Shown here: positions 57,806-64,000 of the stretch, piece after piece
How positions within the stretch are numbered: the first letter of the stretch is position 1
Layout: every line of letters begins with the position of its first letter
Assembly: GCA_000023185.1 (NCBI GenBank)
Contig: CP001627.1
Coordinates: forward strand, 62,001-126,000
DNA length: 64,000 nt
Direction of reading: 5' to 3'
DNA from: Rhizobium leguminosarum bv. trifolii WSM1325
GTDB taxonomy: Bacteria; Pseudomonadota; Alphaproteobacteria; Rhizobiales; Rhizobiaceae
The notes under the pieces: model-generated
What the model saw: the letters and a program-made list of their open reading frames with translations, nothing else
Database searches by the model: none
Told to the model about the DNA's origin: nothing
Position numbers and translations under genes: made by a program

Positions 57806-58831
57806 TTACTGGCTCTTGGCCAAGGCCGCGGCGCCGAGCTTTTCGAAGCGATTGTCGAAAATCTGCTCCACATTGAGGGGCTTGTTGCCGAGCTCGTCTG
57901 CCAGTAGATCGATGGTTTCCTGGTGGCGCTTCTTCACTTCGCTCCAATCGCTGGGAACGACCTGTTCGCCGGTCAACTTGACGAGATATTCCCCGTCCTC
58001 CTGGCTCAACCCCTGCTGACCGACGTAATATTCCTTGATCCAGAGGTCCGGGTTCCGGTTCACCCATTCGGTGGCGCGTGCCCACAGGCCGACGTATTCG
58101 GCGAGAGCTGCCGCCTTGGCGGGATCATCCAGAACCCATTGCGGCGCATAAAGATGGCTCGGATCATCCCGCAGGCCATGTTCCACGAGGGTCGCGCCAT
58201 CGGGTCCGTATTGGGTGATGTAGCGCCTGATGTAGACGCCGCCGAGCGGTGCGATGTCGACCTGCTTGCTCGCCAGTGCCTTCGGGTAGACGTCACTGGT
58301 ACTCGGCAGTTCCACCAGAGTGACGTCGCCGCTCTTCAAGCCTGCGGCACGGAGGGCGCGGAGAACGAGCGTGCCCTGTGCCTGACCCGGGCTGAAGGCG
58401 ATGCGCTTGCCGCGGAAGTCCGCGAGCGTCTTCACGGCCGCACCTGGCGCGATGCCGAAGCGGTAGATGGGATTGGCGATCGGGTCGCGGCGTTCGCGAT
58501 AGGCGATGTTGCGGACGGGCAGATTGTTCCAGTTGGCGAAGATCGAAGGGATCTCGGCCACCGACCCGACATCGAGTGCATGGGCGCGGAAAGCTTCCGA
58601 CGTCTGCGGCCCGCCGCTGATATTGGCCCATTTGACCTCGAAACTGAGCTCCTTGCCGAGGCCCGACACTTCGAGCGCTTTCTGCGTGACCGGATCGCCG
58701 ATCGTCAGCACCGTGCCCGGCGGCACTTTGGGAAGCAGGGGAGCGTCTGCCTCGGCTGCCGCCGGACCGTGAATGGCACTGAGACCAAGCAGACTGAACA
58801 ACGCAATTTTGAATGTCTTTGCCAATGTCAT
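57806..58831 (-). CDS. ABC transporter substrate-binding protein, SsuA type
   Basis: About 341 residues with a signal peptide (FKIALFSLLGLSAIHGPAAA). SsuA/NMT1-type blocks: VLTIGDPVTQKALEVSGLGK, AFRAHALDVGSVAEIPSIFA, FRGKRIAFSPGQAQGTLVLR and SWKKR-type helix near the end. ATG 58831 fits the signal peptide; 15 more in-frame codons upstream lack support. First gene of the leftward sulfur-type operon; its promoter region has interleaved inverted repeats at 58891-58919. Confidence 0.9.
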   Translation of the reverse strand: MTLAKTFKIALFSLLGLSAIHGPAAAEADAPLLPKVPPGTVLTIGDPVTQKALEVSGLGKELSFEVKWANISGGPQTSEAFRAHALDVGSVAEIPSIFANWNNLPVRNIAYRERRDPIANPIYRFGIAPGAAVKTLADFRGKRIAFSPGQAQGTLVLRALRAAGLKSGDVTLVELPSTSDVYPKALASKQVDIAPLGGVYIRRYITQYGPDGATLVEHGLRDDPSHLYAPQWVLDDPAKAAALAEYVGLWARATEWVNRNPDLWIKEYYVGQQGLSQEDGEYLVKLTGEQVVPSDWSEVKKRHQETIDLLADELGNKPLNVEQIFDNRFEKLGAAALAKSQ

Positions 58832-58890
58832 CGTCGATCTTCCCGTTTCCGATTGCTGATTGCAGGAGCGATGCACGGTAAGATGGAATG

Positions 58891-58919
58891 TAATCTACTA
58901 AATCGATAGATTATTTAGT
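58891..58919. promoter_or_regulatory. Two interleaved inverted repeats upstream of the SsuA-type gene
   Basis: TAATCTA (58891-58897) with TAGATTA (58907-58913), and ACTAAAT (58897-58903) with ATTTAGT (58913-58919), are two perfect 7-base inverted pairs, each with a 9-base spacer and offset by six bases. They lie 60 bases before the start codon in AT-rich promoter DNA. They could bind an activator multimer or two alternate regulators. Confidence 0.55.
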
Positions 58920-59019
58920 TTAATGAAAGTGGCGCTGGTGAAAAATTGTGCTCAAAAGGCGGGAAACCGAAACCACCGCGTCCGGCGCGTCGGCACGAGG
59001 GTCGATGTATCCAGGCGTG

Positions 59020-59054
59020 AAAAAAGCGCCTGGGACGTTCGTCCACGGCGCTTT
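59020..59054 (-). terminator. Intrinsic terminator (leftward)
   Basis: Read leftwards, AAAGCGCC (59054-59047) and GGCGCTTT (59030-59023) pair, with inner GGAC/GTCC around GAAC, and the right arm runs into six T residues. This is a classical rho-independent terminator for the gene ending at 59156 and the importer operon before it. Confidence 0.8.
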
Positions 59055-59155
59055 ACGGGGCCTTGTTTAACCCTGCTCTTGATAAAGGCTTGGCAGCAAA
59101 CCGCAGTGACCGCCCTTCAGACGCCAAGCCGTCGCGGACGTCGGGATCGCCTGTG

Positions 59156-59494
59156 TCAGGCGCTATGCGGCGCGTATTCGTTGGCCGAGAAGACGTGATG
59201 ATGCACCTTGCCAGTAAAGAGCTGCAGGAGTTCGCCGGTGACCTCACGGCTCTGCGACCGCACATCGGAGAGAAGTGCCGCGTTCACCGTGTCCATATCG
59301 GGATACCGAATGGCGAGCGCCATGGCATAGATCGGGGCGCCTTCGTCGCGCTCCATCCCGTCCAGCACCCGGATTTCCTCGGCGCCTGGAAATTTCGTCC
59401 AGAGAGGGACGAGCCGCTGCCGCACGAATTCGCGGAATTCCCGTTCTTTACCGGGATGGATTTCGCCTTCAAACAAAGCATAACGAATGATCAT
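59156..59494 (-). CDS. Small dimeric alpha/beta-barrel protein (EthD/ABM-like)
   Basis: A 112-residue protein with the ferredoxin-like alpha/beta pattern of dimeric barrel proteins: IIRYALFEGEIHPGKEREFR, helix EFVRQRLVPLWTKFPGAEEI, strand APIYAMALAIRYPDMDTVNA. A histidine stretch HHHVFSANEY near the end may take part in catalysis or metal binding. Relatives include EthD-like and antibiotic-biosynthesis-monooxygenase-like proteins and sugar mutarotases; no firm function. It is about 95 bases downstream of the binding-protein gene on the same strand, behind a 28-base palindrome, and is followed by an intrinsic terminator, so it ends that operon. Confidence 0.7.
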   Translation of the reverse strand: MIIRYALFEGEIHPGKEREFREFVRQRLVPLWTKFPGAEEIRVLDGMERDEGAPIYAMALAIRYPDMDTVNAALLSDVRSQSREVTGELLQLFTGKVHHHVFSANEYAPHSA

Positions 59495-59552
59495 AGGTTC
59501 TCTTTTCCAAAACTCGCCGGAGCTGGATCGATGTTGGCGTGTTATCGTGAGG

Positions 59553-59580
59553 TCGGGGCGTATCGATCGATACGCCCCGA
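59553..59580. repeat. Perfect 28-base palindrome after the binding-protein gene
   Basis: Arms TCGGGGCGTATCGA and TCGATACGCCCCGA are exact inverse copies with no spacer. It lies 10 bases beyond the binding-protein stop (leftward) and 58 bases before the small barrel gene. As RNA it forms a strong hairpin that may attenuate readthrough or protect the upstream message. Confidence 0.7.
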
Positions 59581-59589
59581 TTGGAAGGG

Positions 59590-60687
59590 TTATTTGCCCC
59601 AGATTTTCTTGTATTGATCGCGATAGCCGTTGTCGGGATCGAAGCTGTTCTTCGGCCCACCGTCAAACTCGACGTTCTGGCTGGTCACCACATGGAGTGG
59701 CGACACGTAGCCGGACCATGGCGCTTTCGCAAAGGCGCGGTTCAATTCGTCGACGAGCTGCCAGCCCTGAAGGTTGAGCGGCTCGGCGACCGTGACGGCT
59801 TGGAATTGCTTGGCGCGGATACGCTGATAGGCGCTTTCCGACCCGTCGCCGGCTGCAACGTTCACCGGTTTTCCATCGCCTGCAATGCCGGCCGAGGCGA
59901 GCGAAGGTCCCATGAAGTCGTAATAGAGGTCGTTGATCGCCAGCGAATGCGTCCACTTCGCGCCATACTTCTGTAGAAGCGACGTGGTCAGCTGCGGCAT
60001 GCGCTGCGAGGTTTCGGCGATCGGCGTGTCGACATATTCGAGCACCGTGCCGCCGAGATCTTCGATTTCCTTCTTCATGCGATCGGCCTTGGCAATCGCG
60101 ATCGCATAGGTGGAGTCGGTAAAGATGATGACGCCCGGCTTGCCGGCGGCATCGGCAAAGGCCCAATCCGCCGCGGACTTCGATACTTCCATCGCATCGG
60201 TAGTCACGTTTGCAAAGACACCGACTTCGGGAACCGGACCGACCGCCGAGGCAGCGTGCCAGGAAACCATCGGAATGCCGGCAGCCTTGGCTGCTTCCAT
60301 CGCCGGCTTCTGCTCGACCGCGTCAAAGCCGTTGATGATGATGCCATCCGGCTTCAGCGCCATGGCCTGGCCGAAAGCCGCGGTCCGCCCGCCGATCGAG
60401 CCGGCGCCGTCAAGCGCCTTTACCGTCCAGCCGAGCGCGCCTGCCGCTTCCTGAACGCCATTGACCACGCCGAGGATGCCACCGTTTTTCATATCGCCGG
60501 CAAGAATGACGATGTTCTTTCCGGCAGCGCCCTTGGGGCCGCTCGTCGGGCCGTCCCAGGCGCTCACCTTGGAAGCATACTTTTCAACCACGGCCTTGGC
60601 ATCGGCCATTGAATCGGCCCATGCCGGCATGCTGAGCATAACGGCGACGGTTGCGACCGTTGCCTGCAATAATGTTCTGCGCTTCAT
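59590..60687 (-). CDS. Sugar-binding-type periplasmic protein (family 4)
   Basis: About 365 residues with a signal peptide containing an arginine pair (MKRRTLLQATVATVAVMLSM, then PAWA), possibly a Tat signal. The type 1 binding fold is shown by NIVILAGDMKNGGILGVVNG, MALKPDGIIINGFDAVEQKP and GKPGVIIFTDSTYAIAIAKA. ATG 60687 is preferred (GGAGG seven bases upstream) to a GTG six bases earlier. It serves the ribose-type permease and ATPase encoded upstream in the operon. The ligand is unknown. Confidence 0.91.
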   Translation of the reverse strand: MKRRTLLQATVATVAVMLSMPAWADSMADAKAVVEKYASKVSAWDGPTSGPKGAAGKNIVILAGDMKNGGILGVVNGVQEAAGALGWTVKALDGAGSIGGRTAAFGQAMALKPDGIIINGFDAVEQKPAMEAAKAAGIPMVSWHAASAVGPVPEVGVFANVTTDAMEVSKSAADWAFADAAGKPGVIIFTDSTYAIAIAKADRMKKEIEDLGGTVLEYVDTPIAETSQRMPQLTTSLLQKYGAKWTHSLAINDLYYDFMGPSLASAGIAGDGKPVNVAAGDGSESAYQRIRAKQFQAVTVAEPLNLQGWQLVDELNRAFAKAPWSGYVSPLHVVTSQNVEFDGGPKNSFDPDNGYRDQYKKIWGK

Positions 60688-60738
60688 GTTCACTCCTCCA
60701 TTTTGTTTGTTATGAAATGCCGGGATAAGCCGGCATCC

Positions 60739-61779
60739 TCATTTGGATGCGGGTGTGATCCTCCTCACAGCTCCGCGCTTGCGCTGGGCGTAGCCTGCGA
60801 TGCCGATGGCAATCAGCAGGGTCACGCCGTTGAACAGCGGTTCGACGAAGAACGACCCGCCGAATTGCTGAATTCCTGATATTCCAACGGCCAGGATGAT
60901 GACGCCGATCAAGGTGCCCCAGACGTTCACCCGTCCCGGCTTGATCGTCGTCGATCCGAGGAACGCGCCGACAAGCGCCGGCAGGAGATATTCGAGGCCG
61001 ACGCTCGCCTGGCCGATGCGCAGCTTCGAGGCGAGCAGGACCCCGGTCAGGGCCGCGAGCAGCCCCGAGGTGACGAATGCGCCGATCACGAATTTGCGGA
61101 CCGGAATGCCATTGAGGGCTGCAGCCTTCGGATTGGCGCCGATGGCGTAGAGATAGCGGCCGATCGGCAGGTATTCGAGCACGATCCACATGCAGATGGC
61201 GATCAGCAGCACATAGAAGCCGGTGATCGGAAGGCCGAACAGCATGGTGCCGTTCAGCGCATAGAAACCATCAGGCAGGACGCCGACCACCTGTCGGCCG
61301 CCGGTGTGCCAGAGGGCCAGCGCGTATAGGACCGTTCCGGTGCCGAGCGTCGCGATGAAGCTGTCGATCTTCGCAACCTCGACCAGCAGGCCGTTGATGC
61401 AGCCGGTCAGAACACCGAGTGCGAGCACGATGACGACCGCGACCGGCCAGGGCAGGCCGTAGGCCGTCTGCAGGCTGATGGCGAGAATGTGCCAAAGCAC
61501 GATGCCATAGCCGACGGTCAGATCGATGCGACCCGATGCCATCGGGATCATCGCAGCCAGCGACAGAAGCGCGATGATAGCCTTGTCGGACACGATCGAG
61601 CGGACATTCAACACGGTCGGGAAAGTATCCGGCAGAAGGATCGAGAAGATCACGATCAGGCCGACGGTCAGGATCACCAGCCCGTAAACCGGGATCAGGC
61701 GTCCGATCTTCTGTCCTGTGGACAGACCGGCCATTTCGCTCTTGGTCGGCTCCAGGGCCGTGGATTCAATGGATTGCAT
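60739..61779 (-). CDS. Ribose-type ABC transporter permease
   Basis: A 346-residue RbsC-like permease. LLSLAAMIPMASGRIDLTVG, VAKIDSFIATLGTGTVLYAL, YAIGANPKAAALNGIPVRKF and LPALVGAFLGSTTIKPGRVN identify the family. Only one permease gene is present, so the channel is probably a homodimer, unlike the two-permease importer at 29725-31625. It follows the ATPase gene by 18 bases. Confidence 0.92.
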   Translation of the reverse strand: MQSIESTALEPTKSEMAGLSTGQKIGRLIPVYGLVILTVGLIVIFSILLPDTFPTVLNVRSIVSDKAIIALLSLAAMIPMASGRIDLTVGYGIVLWHILAISLQTAYGLPWPVAVVIVLALGVLTGCINGLLVEVAKIDSFIATLGTGTVLYALALWHTGGRQVVGVLPDGFYALNGTMLFGLPITGFYVLLIAICMWIVLEYLPIGRYLYAIGANPKAAALNGIPVRKFVIGAFVTSGLLAALTGVLLASKLRIGQASVGLEYLLPALVGAFLGSTTIKPGRVNVWGTLIGVIILAVGISGIQQFGGSFFVEPLFNGVTLLIAIGIAGYAQRKRGAVRRITPASK

Positions 61780-61797
61780 GGCTGTTCTCCCGATGGC

Positions 61798-63294
61798 TCA
61801 AGCGGCTTCCGATGCGGATGCGGCCGTGATGACCGCCTCCGTCGTCAGAGCGCTTCCAGTCAGTTCACTGACGATTTTCCCGCGCGAAAAGACCAGCGCG
61901 CGGTGGCAGATATGGGCGATTTCCTCGAAGTCCGTCGACACCACGACAACCGCGAGACCGGCCTCGAGCGCCTGGGTGATCAGACGGTAGATCTCCGCAC
62001 GCGCCCCAATGTCGACGCCGGCGGTCGGATCTTCGGCGACCAGCAGCTTGCGGCCGGTCGCCAGCCAGCGGCCGACGACCACTTTCTGCTGGTTGCCGCC
62101 CGACAGGGCCTCCACCGGCAGATCCGGGTCGTTCGGCCGTAGACCGACGGAATGGCCGATCTTATGGGCAAGGTCGGCTTCGCCGCGCGGCGACAGGAAG
62201 GACAATAGCCCACGCCCGACGGCTCCCGGATTAAGGTAGGTATTTTCCCGAATGGACAGCGAGAGCGCCACGGACTCCTCCGTCCGGTCACGGGCAATCA
62301 AGCCGATGCCCGACGCCATTGCCCCTCGTGGGCTGGAAAGGTCGGGGGCCTCGTCATGCAGCAGAACCGAGCCGTTGAAGGGCTCGCAACCAAACAGGGC
62401 GCGGCCGATCCGTTCCTGACCGGCGCCACGCAATCCAGCCAGTCCCAGAAGCTCGCCCTCGCGGATATCGAAGGATATCGGGCCTGTGCCGGCGCAGACG
62501 AGATCGCGGACCTCAACGATCGCCTTGCCGGGCGTGATCGCCGTCTTGGAAAAGAGGCTGTCGCCGCTGCGGCCGATGATCATCGTCACCAGCTCCTCGG
62601 GGGTGGTCTCGCTGACGGGCTTCTGTCCCACCATGCATCCGTCGCGCAGAACCGCGACCCGATCGGCAATCCGGAAGATTTCGTCCAGCCTGTGGGAAAC
62701 GTAGATCATCCCGACGCCACGATCCTTCAACGGACGGATCGCATTGAACAGCCGATCGACTTCATCGGCGGGAAGGCTCGCCGTCGGCTCGTCGAGCACC
62801 AGCACGTCGGCTTCGACGGCAAGTGCACGGGCGATGGCGACAAGCGACTTTTCGGTGCGCGACAATGCCGAGACCCGCGTCGTGGGGTCAAAGTCGCAAC
62901 CGACCAGTTTCAAGGCTTCGTTGGCGCGCGCCTGCGTCCTGTTCCAATCGATGAGGCCGCGACGCATCGAGAAGCCCTGCGACAGGCCCATGTTCTCGCC
63001 GACCGTCATCCACTCGATCAAACCGAGATCCTGGTGGATGAAGGCAACCGGCTGCCGCTCGTTCGGCTTCGGGGGACGATGATGGTAGCTCTGGCCGCGA
63101 AACAGGATGTCGCCGCTATCGGGCCTGTAGATGCCCGCAAGTGTCTTGATGAGCGTCGATTTGCCGGCGCCGTTTTCTCCCAGCAGCGCGAGGATTTCTC
63201 CTTCGCGCAGGTCGATCGAGACGTCGCGCAGCGCCTGCGTTCCGCCGAAGCTCTTGGTGATCGACTGGAATTCCAGCAGTCTCTTGGCTTCCAC
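61798..63294 (-). CDS. Ribose-type ABC transporter ATPase (two ATPase domains)
   Basis: About 498 residues. The first domain has Walker A LGENGAGKST, an unusual signature VSALSRTEKSLVAIARAL where LSxGxxQ is normally found, and VLVLDEPTASLPADE. The second has a degenerate P-loop (GLRGAGQERIGRALFG) and a full signature EALSGGNQQKVVVGRWL with LVAEDPTAGVDIGA. The start is the GTG at 63294, five bases after GGGAGGAG; the longer frame to 63345 would start inside the operator palindrome. First gene of the leftward importer operon. Confidence 0.92.
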   Translation of the reverse strand: MEAKRLLEFQSITKSFGGTQALRDVSIDLREGEILALLGENGAGKSTLIKTLAGIYRPDSGDILFRGQSYHHRPPKPNERQPVAFIHQDLGLIEWMTVGENMGLSQGFSMRRGLIDWNRTQARANEALKLVGCDFDPTTRVSALSRTEKSLVAIARALAVEADVLVLDEPTASLPADEVDRLFNAIRPLKDRGVGMIYVSHRLDEIFRIADRVAVLRDGCMVGQKPVSETTPEELVTMIIGRSGDSLFSKTAITPGKAIVEVRDLVCAGTGPISFDIREGELLGLAGLRGAGQERIGRALFGCEPFNGSVLLHDEAPDLSSPRGAMASGIGLIARDRTEESVALSLSIRENTYLNPGAVGRGLLSFLSPRGEADLAHKIGHSVGLRPNDPDLPVEALSGGNQQKVVVGRWLATGRKLLVAEDPTAGVDIGARAEIYRLITQALEAGLAVVVVSTDFEEIAHICHRALVFSRGKIVSELTGSALTTEAVITAASASEAA

Positions 63295-63329
63295 TGTGGC
63301 TCCTCCCAAGCTGCGGTTTTCATGGATGT

Positions 63330-63345
63330 ATGTTATCGATAACAT
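63330..63345. promoter_or_regulatory. Perfect palindrome ATGTTATCGATAACAT
   Basis: A 16-base perfect palindrome with central CG, 36 bases before the ATPase start. It has the look of a LacI/GntR-type operator (compare ATGTTA...TAACAT sites of gluconate repressors). No such regulator lies in the window, so the gene may be beyond the right edge or elsewhere. Confidence 0.7.
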
Positions 63346-63399
63346 TTATGCGTGGTCAAGCGGAAAGATGGCGATCCCGAATTTAACTGGAGATTGGCG

Positions 63400-64000
63400 T
63401 CAGTCGGTTTGGAATCCGTCGAGAAGGCGCATCATCTCGGCCGAGTCTTTTGGCCCAAGCCCGGCAGCGCAGAGCAGACGGTGAATCTCGACCACCGAGC
63501 CAGTCATCGGCAGTGGCGTCTTCGTCTTCAGCGCAAAGACTTGAAGCGAATCCAGGTCCTTCAACATGTTGTCGATTCTGCCTGTCGGCGAGAAATCCCG
63601 GGCGGCGAATTTCGCCATGAATTCCTGCAATATGCGGCTATCCGCCCTGCCGCCGGCAAGGGCGGCAGGAATGGCGGCCGGATCGACGCCGCCGGCTTCA
63701 GCGAGCTTGACCGCCTCCGCGACGGCCTGAAACAGCACGGCGCAAAACAGCTGATTGATCAGCTTCGTGGTCTGCCCTGCGCCGGATACACCCATCAGCG
63801 TGTAATTGGCGGCAAGATGCCGCATCACTACGCGCGCCCGTTCGAAATCCTCAGCACTGCCGCCCGCCATGATCGTCAGGCGTCCGCTCAGCGCACCGGG
63901 CACGCCGCCGGAGAGCGGGCAATCCACCCACGCCATGCCGGTTTCCCGACGCAGCCGCATCGCCATGTCGGCCGTGTCGGCCGGATCGATCGAGGACATA
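63400..64000 (-). CDS. NAD(P)-dependent beta-hydroxyacid dehydrogenase (5' end beyond window)
   Basis: The C-terminal 200 residues of a 3-hydroxyisobutyrate/tartronate-semialdehyde-reductase-family enzyme. Visible: the substrate-binding block DCPLSGGVPGALSGRLTIMA, the catalytic lysine in GVSGAGQTTKLINQ, and the all-helical C-terminal domain ending in RIDNMLKDLDSLQVFALKTK and PMTGSVVEIHRLL. MSSIDPAD at the right edge matches the internal S-T/S-I-D-P motif of the family, so the true start and the Rossmann domain (about 90-100 residues) lie to the right of base 64000. It is upstream of the importer operon on the same strand but separated by the operator palindrome. Confidence 0.88.
   Translation of the reverse strand, partial: MSSIDPADTADMAMRLRRETGMAWVDCPLSGGVPGALSGRLTIMAGGSAEDFERARVVMRHLAANYTLMGVSGAGQTTKLINQLFCAVLFQAVAEAVKLAEAGGVDPAAIPAALAGGRADSRILQEFMAKFAARDFSPTGRIDNMLKDLDSLQVFALKTKTPLPMTGSVVEIHRLLCAAGLGPKDSAEMMRLLDGFQTD

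Larger units (their letters stand above)
58832..59155. other. Intergenic region: SsuA-type promoter and terminator of the small barrel gene
   Basis: A 324-base non-coding stretch. The left part holds the leftward promoter and inverted repeats of the SsuA-type operon. The right part holds a terminator (59020-59054) for the leftward gene at 59156. No gene is supported here. Confidence 0.55.

Noticed and set aside
1..64000. CRISPR arrays, tRNA or rRNA genes, insertion sequences, integrases, replication or conjugation genes
   Set aside because: I looked for spaced direct repeats, cloverleaf-like segments, transposase motifs and Rep/Tra-like proteins and saw none; a tRNA scan would be needed to exclude a missed tRNA.

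Overview
The window looks like part of an alphaproteobacterial genome of the Rhizobium/Agrobacterium type. It is GC-rich and densely coded, has short intergenic gaps and ATGA-type overlaps between operon genes, and carries seven complete ABC importers in 64 kb. It also holds a RIME-like double palindrome (18803-18888) and a MctS/MctR/MctP-like monocarboxylate uptake locus, both familiar from rhizobia. I see no rRNA, tRNA, insertion sequence, integrase, CRISPR array or replication gene, so chromosome versus megaplasmid cannot be decided. This placement is inference from gene content.

Layout. 1-2.3 kb: polyphosphate kinase 2 (cut by the left edge), an XRE regulator and an NTF2-like protein. 2.6-3.6 kb: a thioredoxin-reductase-like flavoprotein. 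3.6-11.8 kb: a LacI-controlled sugar operon (TIM-barrel isomerase, binding protein, two permeases, ATPase, GMC oxidoreductase), with two operators flanking a recognisable promoter. 12.0-12.6 kb: a toxin-antitoxin pair. 12.7-18.8 kb: biotin carrier, biotin carboxylase, a carrier-like protein lacking the biotin lysine, PxpB/PxpC/PxpA homologues and an aminotransferase. 18.9-24.7 kb: a Nac-like LysR gene divergent from an SDR, polar amino-acid ABC importer and RraA-family operon. 24.8-35.2 kb: a protein of unknown function facing a ribose-type ABC importer operon with a deacylase, RidA, a PLP amino-acid lyase/deaminase and an amidohydrolase, under a divergent IclR regulator. 35.6-39.7 kb and 53.6-58.8 kb: two SsuABC-type importer loci with flavin monooxygenases, probably for organosulfur scavenging. 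39.8-42.2 kb: a ClC transporter divergent from a MarR regulator. 42.2-47.0 kb: an amino-acid importer with homocysteine methyltransferase and a divergent Lrp regulator. 47.1-51.0 kb: two-component system, DUF3311 protein and symporter. 51.1-53.1 kb: a chemoreceptor. 59.2-64.0 kb: a second ribose-type importer with a small dimeric-barrel protein, plus a beta-hydroxyacid dehydrogenase cut by the right edge.

The region is a catabolic and scavenging island in which most regulators sit next to or divergent from their likely target operon. The least explained parts are (i) the biotin carboxylase/PxpABC cluster, which contains all the domain types of a urea-carboxylase-like enzyme split into separate genes, with a carrier lacking its biotin lysine and a divergent PxpA; (ii) the unknown protein at 24844-26028, whose promoter shares GGAC-box repeats with the IclR/importer promoter 9.5 kb away; and (iii) several strong palindromes in divergent promoters, given with coordinates as candidate operators. 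All functions are from reading sequence by eye; no database search was run.
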